64,000 nt of DNA from Ruminococcus sp. (GCF_019423705.1 NZ_JAHZAX010000007.1:1-64000); one strand, 5' to 3'; counted from the first letter of the stretch, positions 8,479 to 17,563 are shown. The notes: generated by a model not told the origin, from the sequence alone. Made by a program: numbers and translations.

Positions 8479-8489
8479 GGGGAAACTAG

Positions 8490-9167
8490 ATGTCACTTAT
8501 ATATTGTGTAGAGGACGACGATGGTATCAGAGAGCTTGTTTCCTGCGCTCTCAAGTCGGGCGGATATGACGTGAAGGCTTTTCCGAAAGCCAAGCCCCTC
8601 TATGAAGAGATAAAAAACAAGCAGCCTGCACTTGTGCTGCTTGACATTATGCTGCCTGACGAGGACGGTTACACTATCCTCTCAAAGCTCAAAAAGGACA
8701 GCAGAACGCAGGATATCCCTGTTATAATGCTCACCGCAAAGGCAAGCGAGATCGACAAGGTATCGGGTCTTGAAATGGGTGCGGACGATTATATCACAAA
8801 GCCATTCGGCGTAATGGAGCTGCTTTCGAGGATAAAAGCCGTGCTGAGACGTGCCAACAAGCAAAACAGCGAGGTGGAAGTCATCGAAGAGGGCGGCGTA
8901 TCCCTTGACGCTTCAAGGCGTATATGCTCTTATAACGGACAGGAAGTCGTGCTCACATACAAGGAATTCGAGCTTCTTATGTATCTGATGCGCCACAAGT
9001 CTATCGCCGTCAGCCGTGACAAGCTTATGGAAATGGTTTGGGGCTATGAGTTCGCAGGAGAGACGAGGACTGTCGATATGCACATCAAGACCCTGCGTCA
9101 GAAGCTTGAAGCCGCAGGCTGTACAGATCTTATCAAGACTGTAAGAGGCGTTGGCTACAAGGTTTAA
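8490..9167 (+). CDS. phoP: PhoP/PhoB-type response regulator (OmpR family)
   Basis: DNA-binding response regulator of the phosphate starvation system. An N-terminal receiver domain carries the acidic pocket ED-D (VEDDDGI), the phospho-acceptor Asp in LVLLDIMLPDEDGY (about residue 53), a conserved Thr (MLTAKA) and Lys (ITKPFG). The C-terminal winged-helix domain of OmpR type ends TVDMHIKTLRQKLE...IKTVRGVGYKV. Its 225 residues are normal. It starts 11 bases after the cotransporter stop, so it is probably cotranscribed with it. Naming as PhoP rests mainly on context. Confidence 0.9.
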   Translation: MSLIYCVEDDDGIRELVSCALKSGGYDVKAFPKAKPLYEEIKNKQPALVLLDIMLPDEDGYTILSKLKKDSRTQDIPVIMLTAKASEIDKVSGLEMGADDYITKPFGVMELLSRIKAVLRRANKQNSEVEVIEEGGVSLDASRRICSYNGQEVVLTYKEFELLMYLMRHKSIAVSRDKLMEMVWGYEFAGETRTVDMHIKTLRQKLEAAGCTDLIKTVRGVGYKV

Positions 9168-9187
9168 GCATATATATGTAGATATAT

Positions 9188-9214
9188 GTAGGGGCGAACA
9201 TTGTTCGCCCGTTT
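9188..9214 (+). repeat. Short dispersed palindrome between phoP and phoR
   Basis: TAGGGGCGAACATTGTTCGCCCGTTT, same family as at 2786. It separates the regulator gene from the kinase gene and can form a 9-bp hairpin. Confidence 0.75.
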
Positions 9215-9278
9215 ATTCGCCGTTTGTTTCGACAGATCACGGCAAATTTATATTCCAATCAAAAGAAGGTGAATGATC

Positions 9279-10982
9279 GTGCAGAAAAAAATATATAGGG
9301 TTATGACTTTGCTAGTGTCCTGCACGGTGGTAATATTCCTGCTGGTGACAGGTTCTCTTGGTTATTCATCTTATCAGAGATTCACCAAAGAGGGGCTGAA
9401 ATCCGCTGCAAGGCTTGTTGCGGCAGGAGATAATGAGCCTTCTGAAATGGCGGATATACTCAAAAAGTCCATTGATTATGATATCAGAGTGACTTATATC
9501 GACGCTTCGGGCAAGGTGCTTTTCGATTCCGTTGCCGACCCTGCAAAAATGGAGAACCATTCTCAGCGTGACGAGTTTGTCAAGGCAATGGCTGACGGCG
9601 AGGGCGAGGCGACACGTTTTTCCGAGACTTTGGGCTATTCGACATATTATTATGCGATACAGTACAAAGACGGCGTGCTGAGATTTTCCACCGATAAGGA
9701 AAACCTTGCAGGAGTGTTCCTTGTTGTGCTTCCAATGCTTGTGGTATTTGCCGGTGCGATAATATTCGTTACGACCGTAATTTCTATCAAGCTTTCGGAA
9801 AGTATGATAAAGCCGATAAATTCACTTGTGAAGCAGCTTGATCTGAGAAACGAGAACATCGGTCAGTTCGAGACCCCTTATGAGGAGCTTGAGCCGATAA
9901 TCAAAAACGCCGACGTGCTTATGGGCCGTATCCACAAGAATATGAACAAGATAAAGGCGGAAAAGGAGAAAATTTCTCTTATCACCGAAAATATGGTGGA
10001 GGGAATGGTGCTTCTTGACGAGGATATGACGGTGCTTTCCGTCAACAAGAGCGCACTTCACACCCTTACTGACAGCTATGACGTATCAGAGCGCAGCAGG
10101 ATAAGAGCGCTGACTGACGATCAGCAGGTGATAGAGCTTCTTGAAGAGGCAAAGGAAAACGGCGCTGCCAACGGCATTGTGTCGGTCAAGGGCAGATTTT
10201 ACCGCACTTTTGTCAACAAGGTTTACAGCGAGAACACAATGGATTTCGGACTTATAATGTTCCTTGTGGACGTAACGGAAGAAATTCAGAGCGAGCAGAT
10301 AAGGCGAGATTTCTCCGCCAATGTTTCTCACGAGCTGAAAACGCCGCTGACCACTATAAAGGGCTTTGGCGAGCTTCTTGAAAACGGACTTTTCACCAAG
10401 CAGGAGGACGTAAAGAAATACGGCGGAATGATATATCGTGAGAGCGAGCGCCTGCTTTATCTCATCAACGACATCATAAGACTTTCGCAGATCGAGGAGC
10501 AGGAGCACGTTTTGAGCGACACTATCGACCTGTTAAAGACTGCTCATGATGTTGAAGAGATATTGCAGAACAAGGCGTACAATCACAAAGTTGAGATACA
10601 CATTGACGGCGAGCCTGCCATTATCCACGGCAATCAGAGCTATATAACAGAGCTTTTCCTCAATCTTATGGACAATGCTGTCAAATACAGCAAAGAAGTC
10701 GGCGATCTTTGGGTAAGCGTTCGCAAAGAGGGCGACAAGGCTGTTGCGGTCTTTAAGGACAACGGCATAGGCATTTCCGACGAAGATCAGAGCCGAGTAT
10801 TCGAGCGTTTTTACCGTGTTGACAAGAGCCGCTCAAAGAAAATCGGCGGAACGGGACTTGGGCTTTCGATAGTAAAGCACATTGTTTCCTATCACGACGG
10901 CGAGATATCTATGAAGAGCGAGCCGGGCAAGGGAACGGAGATAACTGTTAGGCTTCCGCTTGCTCCCTCTAGTGAGGAATGA
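9279..10982 (+). CDS. phoR: PhoR-type sensor histidine kinase
   Basis: Membrane sensor kinase, partner of the response regulator just upstream. Two membrane helices (about residues 8-28 and 148-172) flank an extracytoplasmic sensor region of about 120 residues. A HAMP-like linker, a PAS domain (about 235-330), HisKA with the phospho-acceptor in SANVSHELKTPLTTIKG, and a HATPase_c domain (NLMDNAVKYS, DNGIGIS, GGTGLGLSIVKHI) follow. I prefer GTG 9279, 7 bases after AAGGTG; an ATG at 9273 sits too close to that site. The last codons, SEE-stop, lie in a dispersed repeat shared with the ECF S-component gene at 61 kb. Confidence 0.92.
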   Translation: MQKKIYRVMTLLVSCTVVIFLLVTGSLGYSSYQRFTKEGLKSAARLVAAGDNEPSEMADILKKSIDYDIRVTYIDASGKVLFDSVADPAKMENHSQRDEFVKAMADGEGEATRFSETLGYSTYYYAIQYKDGVLRFSTDKENLAGVFLVVLPMLVVFAGAIIFVTTVISIKLSESMIKPINSLVKQLDLRNENIGQFETPYEELEPIIKNADVLMGRIHKNMNKIKAEKEKISLITENMVEGMVLLDEDMTVLSVNKSALHTLTDSYDVSERSRIRALTDDQQVIELLEEAKENGAANGIVSVKGRFYRTFVNKVYSENTMDFGLIMFLVDVTEEIQSEQIRRDFSANVSHELKTPLTTIKGFGELLENGLFTKQEDVKKYGGMIYRESERLLYLINDIIRLSQIEEQEHVLSDTIDLLKTAHDVEEILQNKAYNHKVEIHIDGEPAIIHGNQSYITELFLNLMDNAVKYSKEVGDLWVSVRKEGDKAVAVFKDNGIGISDEDQSRVFERFYRVDKSRSKKIGGTGLGLSIVKHIVSYHDGEISMKSEPGKGTEITVRLPLAPSSEE

Positions 10983-11050
10983 GGAGTGAGGAATGAATGT
11001 ATCGCCTAACGGCGATGATCTTTGTTGCGAACTTCGTTCGCCCTTTTTTG
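10971..11050 (+). repeat. Dispersed repeat, family 3, copy A (overlaps the phoR stop codon)
   Basis: Starts AGTGAGGAATGAGGAGTGAG and continues GAATGA-ATGTATCGCC-TAAC-GGCGATGATCTTT and TTGCGAACTTCGTTCGCCC. The ATCGCC/GGCGAT hairpin with following T residues could end transcription of phoR. Copies at 61084 and 62786. Confidence 0.8.
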
Positions 11051-11109
11051 TGCGCTATTTGTATGTGACGTTTGTATGCTCTGTTTCTGTGCTATTTTTG
11101 CTATTTTCC

Positions 11110-11138
11110 TTGCAATTTGCGCATTTGTATGCTATAAT
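11110..11138 (+). promoter_or_regulatory. Probable promoter of the DUF4261 gene
   Basis: TTGCAA (11110-11115), 17-base spacer, TATAAT (11133-11138), about 45 bases before the start codon. Confidence 0.65.
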
Positions 11139-11181
11139 AAACAATAAATATGAACTATGAATTTTATTGCGGAGGTATAAA

Positions 11182-11967
11182 ATGACTGAGGAAAACAAGA
11201 ACGTTCAGAATACGAACGAGCAGAATAAAGATGATAAAAAAGAGGGCAATGTGCTGGCAGGCTTTGTGCTCTACACGGACGCAAATATCGACTGGCTGAG
11301 ATTCAAAAAATATCTCAAAGAGGACTGGAACATTATCCCACAGGACGATGTCAAGGACAATGCTATGGTTTTCAAAGTCGGCGATATGGTTGTTGCTTGC
11401 TCCCTTATGCCTAACCCTGTTCCAAACAAGGAGGCGGAGGCTGCGGCTAAGTACAATATCCTTTGGAAAGAGGGCGCAAGCGAGGTCGCAAAGCACAATG
11501 CGCACATTATGCTGGCGGTAATGAACAAGACAAAGGCTATCGATCAGGCTATCCTTTTTGCCAAGGTCGCAAGCTCTTTGCTCAAGCTTGACAACGCTAT
11601 CGGCATTTACAAAGACCCGACAGTTTACGAGAAAAATTTCTATGTGAACTTTGCCGAGACTATAAAGGACGGCGAATATCCAATGCCTATCCTTATTTAT
11701 ACAGGTATGTATCTTGCGAAAACTGGTCTTTGCGCTTTCACATCGGGAATGAGATTTTTCGGATATGAGGAAATGGAGATCGTTGATTCTCCGAAGCAGC
11801 CGAACGATCTGCTGGGCTTTTTGCTTTCTATCTCAGAGTACGTTCTCTCCGAGGGCGTTGAGCTAAAGGACGGCGAGACTATCGGCTTCACGGAGGAGCA
11901 AAAGCTGCCTATCACCCTGTCCGACGGCGTAAGCGTTCCGGGCAAGACCCTCAAGATCAAATATTGA
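11182..11967 (+). CDS. DUF4261 domain-containing protein
   Basis: A 261-residue, presumably cytoplasmic protein. After a charged, low-complexity N-terminus (about 1-23) it matches my memory of the DUF4261 pattern: AGFVLY, a KEDW segment, VVACSLMPNPVPNKEAE, AKHNAHIMLAVM, TGLCAFTSGMRFFGYEEMEI and a C-terminal LSDGVSVPGKTLKIKY. The family is widespread in Firmicutes and has no known role. ATG 11182 follows GGAGG by 7 bases. It forms its own unit after the phosphate regulon. Confidence 0.8.
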   Translation: MTEENKNVQNTNEQNKDDKKEGNVLAGFVLYTDANIDWLRFKKYLKEDWNIIPQDDVKDNAMVFKVGDMVVACSLMPNPVPNKEAEAAAKYNILWKEGASEVAKHNAHIMLAVMNKTKAIDQAILFAKVASSLLKLDNAIGIYKDPTVYEKNFYVNFAETIKDGEYPMPILIYTGMYLAKTGLCAFTSGMRFFGYEEMEIVDSPKQPNDLLGFLLSISEYVLSEGVELKDGETIGFTEEQKLPITLSDGVSVPGKTLKIKY

Positions 11968-12010
11968 TGATTTGAAACAATATATTAAATGCCGCAAAGT
12001 GGGAAACTAA

Positions 12011-12141
12011 TGGGCGACCACAGGTCGCCCCTACAAAAAACAACGCAATTACGTCAATTGTAGAGGAAAATTGTTGTTCGACAAGGCTTATTACAATTTG
12101 CGTCCTCGACGTCCCGCTTGTTTCGGAGTTTTTCAACAGTT
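12011..12141. repeat. MITE-like repeat, family 1, copy B (left end degraded)
   Basis: GGGCGACC-ACA-GGTCGCCC (12012-12030) and CCCCTACA, then a block reading ATTGTAGAGGAAAATTGTTG through TGCGTCCTCGACGTCCC (12057-12116) that is almost the same in the copy at 61.4 kb, and a right end GAGTTTTTCAACAG. The left inverted end is not recognisable. Confidence 0.7.
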
Positions 12142-12210
12142 TTAGCCGTACAATTTGTGCGGCTTTTTTTGTGTATGATATCAAAAATTGCGGCGTAAAG
12201 CCGATTTGCA

Positions 12211-12239
12211 TTGACTTATTTTTGGCGGCGTGATATACT
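12211..12239 (+). promoter_or_regulatory. Promoter of the MBOAT-FkbH-ACP operon
   Basis: TTGACT (12211-12216), 17-base spacer, TATACT (12234-12239). Start codon at 12325. Confidence 0.7.
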
Positions 12240-12324
12240 GATTATGTGTCGTCATTTGGCGATGCGATCAGATCTATGTTAAGTTTTATTTATTTTTATT
12301 ATTTTTTGCGTTAGGAGCATTGTT

Positions 12325-13746
12325 GTGGTTTTTGCTGATCTATTTTTCCTTTATTTTTTCCTGCCAGTGTGCTTGATATGTTATTTTATAACAAAAAAGC
12401 CTGCCATAAGAAACGGCGTGCTGATAGTATTTTCGCTGATATTCTATGCTTGGGGCGAGCCTGTTTGGGTGAGCATTCTTATAGTTTCGTCCTTGGTTGA
12501 CTACATAAACGGCCGTGTCATTGAAAAACACCCCGAGGGCTGGCAGGCAAAAGCCGCTTTGGCTTGGTCGTTGATATTCAATCTAGGCGTGCTGTTCGGC
12601 TTCAAGTATACGGCGTTCTTTGTTGAAAACCTCAACAACTGGTTCGGGCTGGGCATACCCGTGCCCAATATCGTGCTGCCGATCGGCATATCATTCTTTA
12701 CATTTCAGACTATTTCATACACTGTGGACTGTTATTGGGGCAAGGTCACGCCGCAGAAAAGCTTTTGGCGCTTTTTGATGTACGTTTCCCTCTTCCCACA
12801 GCTTGTGGCAGGACCTATCGTCCGCTATTCAGTTATCGCCGATGAGATAAACGAGCGCCACACCACAGCAAAAGACCTTTCCGACGGCTTTTCAAGAATT
12901 ATTCTCGGACTTGGCAAAAAGGTAATAATAGCAAATAATCTCAGCACTATCGTAACAGCACTTTTCGGCTCGGCTTCAAACGGCTATGAGAATATCAAGA
13001 CACAGTCCGTGACAGGCGCTTGGGTCGGTGCGATACTGGTGGGACTTTGGTATTATTTTGACTTTTCGGGCTATTCCGATATCGCAATCGGCTTGGGACG
13101 AATTTTCGGCTTCCACTTTGATGAGAACTTCAAATATCCTTTCATATGCAAGTCAATATCCGAATTTTGGCAGAGATGGCATATCTCCCTCAGTTCGTTC
13201 TTCCGTGACTATGTGCTTTATCTGCCTATCTTTGGCAAAAGAAGAAAATACGGCGGACTGTTCCTCGTGTGGTTCTGCACAGGACTTTGGCACGGCGCAA
13301 GCTGGAACTTCATCTTCTGGGGACTTTATTACGGTCTTTTCATTTTTATGGAAATGCTCATCGGCAAAAAGCGTATGAAGAAAATGCCTGCTTTTTGGGC
13401 GCATATCTACACAAAGTTTGTGATATTTGTGGGCTTCGGAATATTCTATTTCGAGAATTTGGGCTCGCTGGGAACGTTTTTCAAGGCACTGGTGGGCGCA
13501 AACGGCAACAAGCTTACCGACGCTGTCACGAACCACTTACTTATGAACAACATTTGGCTTTTCGCCGTTGCAATACTTTTCACAATGCCTGTTGTTCCAA
13601 AGATCAAGGAAAAAGCCCTTGTCGCAAAGGGTTCGGCTTTTGCGATACAGTCATTCGGTATCGTCTGCAACGCCGCAATACTTCTTTTGAGCAGCGTTTT
13701 GCTTGTCAATACCACAAACAACCCATTCTTGTATTTCAGATTTTAG
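12325..13746 (+). CDS. MBOAT family O-acyltransferase (AlgI/DltB type)
   Basis: A 473-residue polytopic membrane acyltransferase with about ten or more helices. It shows the AlgI-type segments YFFLPVCLICYF, LPIGISFFTFQTISYTVDCY, QLVAGPIVRY, FDFSGYSDIAIGLGRIFG, ISEFWQRWHISLSSFFRDYV, and the catalytic His323 in TGLWHGASWNF. Such proteins move an acyl group from a cytoplasmic donor across the membrane onto an extracellular polymer (alginate acetylation, teichoic acid D-alanylation). The GTG start at 12325 has TAGGAG 7 bases upstream. It is first in an operon with a DHHW partner, FkbH and an acyl carrier protein; the likely donor is therefore an acyl-ACP. Confidence 0.93.
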   Translation: MVFADLFFLYFFLPVCLICYFITKKPAIRNGVLIVFSLIFYAWGEPVWVSILIVSSLVDYINGRVIEKHPEGWQAKAALAWSLIFNLGVLFGFKYTAFFVENLNNWFGLGIPVPNIVLPIGISFFTFQTISYTVDCYWGKVTPQKSFWRFLMYVSLFPQLVAGPIVRYSVIADEINERHTTAKDLSDGFSRIILGLGKKVIIANNLSTIVTALFGSASNGYENIKTQSVTGAWVGAILVGLWYYFDFSGYSDIAIGLGRIFGFHFDENFKYPFICKSISEFWQRWHISLSSFFRDYVLYLPIFGKRRKYGGLFLVWFCTGLWHGASWNFIFWGLYYGLFIFMEMLIGKKRMKKMPAFWAHIYTKFVIFVGFGIFYFENLGSLGTFFKALVGANGNKLTDAVTNHLLMNNIWLFAVAILFTMPVVPKIKEKALVAKGSAFAIQSFGIVCNAAILLLSSVLLVNTTNNPFLYFRF

Positions 13747-13760
13747 GCAGGTGAGAAGTT

Positions 13761-16103
13761 ATGGATAATACAAATAATAGCAATAAAAAATTTGATAAGG
13801 ACTTCTCTTTGCCCGATACAAAGGCGCTTTCAGAAGCCTATACAGACTATCTTGACAGCGTGACCTTCGGCGGAAAAAGCCTTTCAGAGCCGAAAACGTC
13901 CAAAGCTCAGAATGCTCATAAAATAGAAGAGCAGGACGAGGAATATTCAAAAGAGCACAACGAGATAGTTGAGAAAATAAAAGAGAAAAACCGCATTTTA
14001 AGCCAGAGTATTTGGACGGACGAGCCTGTTTTGAAGCCAAAGAAAAGCGTTTGGCTGGACGATGAAAGCGACAGCGCTTCTAATGTTAAGGCTGATGTCA
14101 AGGCTAAAGCTGACGCTCCAAAGGCTGTAAAAGATCAGACAAATGCCGCTCCAAAAGAGGAAAATAAGGCGGATAATGACGTTATTATCCCGTTTTCATT
14201 GGAGAAAAACCACATTGACGGGGCGAAAAAAGAGATCACAATGGAGGTGGCTGCCGACGGAAGTCTGCGCAAAAAGCCTTCAAAGAAAAACTTCACGCTG
14301 AAGATACCCGACAGCTATTACAGGGAATACGATCAGGGCTATCAAAAGGCTCAGCCTGTTATCGGCGGAAAAAAGGTGGAGATAATCGACAAGAGAAATA
14401 TGTCGACTGAGAAGTCGGAAAGTTCTGCAAATGCTGAAAATTCTGATAAAGTTGACGATAAGCCAAAAGGTAAGAGGCTTTCCGAAAGCCGTGTCGAGGC
14501 GACGATAAATGTAAAATTGCCGACAGAAAATGTGAAACCGGCAGCCGAAAATGTGAAACAGGTTTCACATAATGATACTGAAACATTGCAGAAATCAGCG
14601 AGCGGAAATTCCGAAAGCGCTGAGAAGATCGAGACCATTGACCAATATGAGGAAGCCCACAAGAAAAGCTTGGAGCGTGTGGCAAAGCGCAGGGCGGAAA
14701 GGGAAGAGGCAAAGAAAAATAATATCCACGAACTGGAATTCAATGTGATAAACGTCGTGGTCTGCTTGGTGATTGTTTTCGGCGTGTTTATTGCGCTGCT
14801 TGTGATGAAGCGTGAAAGCGGCTTTATCCAGTCGGAAAACAGAAACCTTGCGACCTTCCCGAAATTCTCGGTATCCTCCTATTTCAAGGGCGAATACACA
14901 AGCGGCATTGCGGAATATTTTACCGATACTGTGCCGAACAGGGAGACTTTCAAGAAATTCTGCTCTGAGTTTTCAAATATGCTGGGAATAAAGCTCAATG
15001 ATACTGTCATTTCGGGGGATTTCAAGACAGTTCAGAAGGAAGAGCTTGACCAAGAAAAGGTTGCGACAACCACGACTGTTACGGCGTTTACAGGCTCGAG
15101 GACGACCACGACTTCGGGTGATACCACTAGCGCTGATACCACCACAACAAAGAAAAAGACAACTACTGAAAAGGTGGTGGAAGTGCCCGACAACCTTGAT
15201 GACGGTCAATGGGAAGGTGATGTTATCGTATCGGGCAAGGGCGAAAACGTCCGTGCAATGGGCGCTTATTACGGTACTTTCGAGAACGGTGATAAGTACG
15301 CTGAGACCATCAACAAATGGAAGGCTGATCTTGGCGACAGCGTGAACGTATACAATATGTCTATCCCGACTTCGGCGGCTTATTATATGCCGAACAACCT
15401 CAAGGACGCTGTTTCGGATCAGAAGGACAATATCGACAACATTGCCGCAGGACTTAAAGGAATAATCAACACCGATGTTTACGACGCTATCGGTGCGCAC
15501 AAGGACGAATATATCTACTCGAGGACGGATCATCATTGGCAGCCGCTGGGCGCATATTATGCGGCGGAAGTTTTTGCTGGTCAGTCGGGAATAGATTTCC
15601 CGAGCCTTGACACCTACGACAAGAGGGAGATAGACGGCTTTGTTGGCACGATGTACGCTTACAGCAATTATAACAGCGAGCTTCAGAAATATCCCGACAA
15701 GTTTATTTACTACAAGCCCGACAACAATGACGATCTTACTGTGACATATTACGACACGTCATTTAAAAACCCTGTTCAGTCAACGCTGTTCTTTGATTAT
15801 GCTGAGGGCGTGAACTGCTATTCGGCTATTCTGAACGTTGACCAAGAGATCGCAGAGATCGACACGGGGGTGGATAATGGCAGAGTGCTGGTGGTATTCA
15901 AGGACAGCTTCGGCAATGCGCTTATCCCGTTCTTTACCCACGGCTTCTCGAAAATTTATGTGTGCGATTTCAGATATTTCGATATCAACGCCATAGATTT
16001 CTGCAAGCAGGTGGGCTGCACGGACTTGCTGTTTGCGATATCCATAACATCCTGTTCAACGCCGACTAAGGTGGATTGTTTGAATAATATTAGGATACAG
16101 TAA
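13761..16103 (+). CDS. DHHW family protein (AlgX/DltD-like partner of MBOAT)
   Basis: A 780-residue protein. Residues 1-325 are charged, low-complexity and probably cytoplasmic, an unusually long N-terminal extension. A single membrane helix follows (about 329-349, VINVVVCLVIVFGVFIALLV). The extracellular part has a Thr-rich insert (about 434-470, TTTTVTAFTGSRTTTTSG) and the DHHW domain with D590-H-H-W593 in YSRTDHHWQPLGAYYA, plus a downstream VVFKDSFGNALIPF block holding the Ser and Asp of the SGNH-like fold. DHHW proteins work with MBOAT acyltransferases, probably handing the acyl group to the polymer. It follows the MBOAT gene by 14 bases. Confidence 0.88.
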   Translation: MDNTNNSNKKFDKDFSLPDTKALSEAYTDYLDSVTFGGKSLSEPKTSKAQNAHKIEEQDEEYSKEHNEIVEKIKEKNRILSQSIWTDEPVLKPKKSVWLDDESDSASNVKADVKAKADAPKAVKDQTNAAPKEENKADNDVIIPFSLEKNHIDGAKKEITMEVAADGSLRKKPSKKNFTLKIPDSYYREYDQGYQKAQPVIGGKKVEIIDKRNMSTEKSESSANAENSDKVDDKPKGKRLSESRVEATINVKLPTENVKPAAENVKQVSHNDTETLQKSASGNSESAEKIETIDQYEEAHKKSLERVAKRRAEREEAKKNNIHELEFNVINVVVCLVIVFGVFIALLVMKRESGFIQSENRNLATFPKFSVSSYFKGEYTSGIAEYFTDTVPNRETFKKFCSEFSNMLGIKLNDTVISGDFKTVQKEELDQEKVATTTTVTAFTGSRTTTTSGDTTSADTTTTKKKTTTEKVVEVPDNLDDGQWEGDVIVSGKGENVRAMGAYYGTFENGDKYAETINKWKADLGDSVNVYNMSIPTSAAYYMPNNLKDAVSDQKDNIDNIAAGLKGIINTDVYDAIGAHKDEYIYSRTDHHWQPLGAYYAAEVFAGQSGIDFPSLDTYDKREIDGFVGTMYAYSNYNSELQKYPDKFIYYKPDNNDDLTVTYYDTSFKNPVQSTLFFDYAEGVNCYSAILNVDQEIAEIDTGVDNGRVLVVFKDSFGNALIPFFTHGFSKIYVCDFRYFDINAIDFCKQVGCTDLLFAISITSCSTPTKVDCLNNIRIQ

Positions 16104-16125
16104 TTTTTGACCAAAGGGGATAGTT

Positions 16126-16374
16126 ATGGGGGAATATGAGAATCTGGGGAAATTAATTGGCGATGCAGCGATATTTATGTATGTGTACGGGGCTATCATC
16201 GCTGTTGTGATTATCTTGCTGGGAGTACTTGTGGCGAGGTACATAAAGAAAAAGAATAGGAAAAACAAGGGTAATGATGATAAAAAATATGTGCCAATGA
16301 GGATAAGCATTATTATTGTGGTGGCGGCGCTGATATTGCTGGCGTCGCCGATCATAATGGGGATATTTTTGTAA
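16126..16374 (+). CDS. Small two-helix membrane protein
   Basis: An 82-residue protein with helices at about residues 15-40 and 60-80 and a lysine-rich loop (KKKNRKNKGNDDKK) between them. GGGG upstream of ATG 16126 and 22-base spacing from the DHHW gene make it part of the operon. I do not recognise the family. Dlt operons also hold a small membrane protein (DltX), but DltX is shorter with one helix, so similarity of role is only a guess. Confidence 0.7.
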   Translation: MGEYENLGKLIGDAAIFMYVYGAIIAVVIILLGVLVARYIKKKNRKNKGNDDKKYVPMRISIIIVVAALILLASPIIMGIFL

Positions 16375-16404
16375 ATGTAAGTGATCTATGAGGTGATCAG
16401 GAAG

Positions 16405-16989
16405 ATGGATATAAGACAACAGAAGCAGATCAAGGAATTTTTGGTTGAAAGTTTTGGAAGCGAAAGGGGCGGAGAACTGTTTGAAATGCAGGATAAGACC
16501 CTTGGCGCTATCATCGGCAATACCAAAGGCAAAACGGAAAATCAGATGAAAACCCTTGTGCAGACCATTTTGCCGAGGATTGCCCTTTATAAAAGCTTGA
16601 CGGAAGCAGGGCTTTCGGAAGATGACGTGTATAAGCATATGCGCAAGTATATGCTGGAGATAGTTGCGGCGAAAAAGCACGCTGCTACGGCGAAAATGGA
16701 GATCGTGCCGGGATTTTATGCAATATACAGCAGGGTGTTTTTGAAAATAATGCGCACCACCGACCTTCAGGAAAGCACGCAGGAACAGGGCAAGGACTAC
16801 TATAATATCACTATTACAAAGTGCCTTTGGCATACGGCTTGCGTGGAAAATGGCTGCGAGGAACTTTGCAGACTGTTTTGCGACGTTGACGACGTGACAT
16901 ACGGCGGACTTAGAAAGATAGGATTTTCAAGGACAAAAACGCTTGGCTATGGCGGCGATTGCTGCGATTTTCATATGTTTAGGAAATAG
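16405..16989 (+). CDS. L-2-amino-thiazoline-4-carboxylic acid hydrolase-like protein
   Basis: A 194-residue soluble protein. The C-terminal signature GGDCCDFHMF, the mid-region Cys cluster (KCLWHTACVENGCEELCRLFCDVDD) and the overall length fit the ATC_hydrolase family, named for a Pseudomonas enzyme that opens a thiazoline ring in cysteine formation. Most members have unknown substrates, so the name should be read as family membership. ATG 16405 has GAGGTGAT 7 bases upstream; an upstream GTG at 16381 is less likely. It lies within the acyltransferase operon, where its contribution is unclear. Confidence 0.7.
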   Translation: MDIRQQKQIKEFLVESFGSERGGELFEMQDKTLGAIIGNTKGKTENQMKTLVQTILPRIALYKSLTEAGLSEDDVYKHMRKYMLEIVAAKKHAATAKMEIVPGFYAIYSRVFLKIMRTTDLQESTQEQGKDYYNITITKCLWHTACVENGCEELCRLFCDVDDVTYGGLRKIGFSRTKTLGYGGDCCDFHMFRK

Positions 16990-17008
16990 GTGTAAGGTGT
17001 AAGATGAT

Positions 17009-17563
17009 ATGAATATTACGGTATATTTGGGCGCAAGTGATGGCAACGACCCTGCTTTGAGAAAAGCAGTCACAGAGCTGGGCACTTGGATAGGGCAGAG
17101 CGGAAATGTGCTTGTTTATGGCGGCTCTAAAGGCGGATTAATGGGAGCGTTAGCAGACAGCGTGCTCAATGCAGGCGGAAAAGTTATTGGCATCGAGCTG
17201 CAGCTCTTTATTTTGAATGAGTTTCAGCATAACGGGCTGACTGAACTTATTGTGACTAAAGATATGTCTGAACGTAAAAATAGGATGATAGAGCTTGGCG
17301 ATGCTTTTATTGCTTTTCCGGGCGGCACAGGTACGCTTGAAGAAATTGCGGAAGTTATGTCAAAGGTTTCATTGAAGCAGCTTGACGCTCCGTGTATTCT
17401 TTATAATTTGGACGGATATTACAATGACCTTAAAAATTTGCTTGGGCATATGATAGAAAAAGGGTTATCCTCTGAGGAACGACAGTCAGGCATTTACTTT
17501 GCTGACGACCTTGAACAAATACAGAGGGCGCTTGTGCAAAAGTCAGATATCTGTGTTGAGTGA
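17009..17563 (+). CDS. LOG family protein (nucleotide 5'-monophosphate ribohydrolase-like)
   Basis: A 184-residue Rossmann-like protein. It carries LVYGGSKGGLMGALADSVL and the family signature PGGTGTLEEIAEV (about residues 105-117), with the conserved Arg-Lys region SERKNRM. LOG proteins cleave ribose 5-phosphate from cytokinin nucleotides in plants; bacterial members hydrolyse AMP or related nucleotides. The usual bacterial length is about 180-195. Spacing to its neighbours is 19 and 27 bases, so it is in the same operon, although no link to acylation is known. Confidence 0.88.
   Translation: MNITVYLGASDGNDPALRKAVTELGTWIGQSGNVLVYGGSKGGLMGALADSVLNAGGKVIGIELQLFILNEFQHNGLTELIVTKDMSERKNRMIELGDAFIAFPGGTGTLEEIAEVMSKVSLKQLDAPCILYNLDGYYNDLKNLLGHMIEKGLSSEERQSGIYFADDLEQIQRALVQKSDICVE

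Noticed and set aside
11957..12211. Open frame on the - strand containing VGATCGRPL
   Set aside because: This peptide comes from the GGGCGACC...GGTCGCCC repeat; there is no ribosome site or family likeness.
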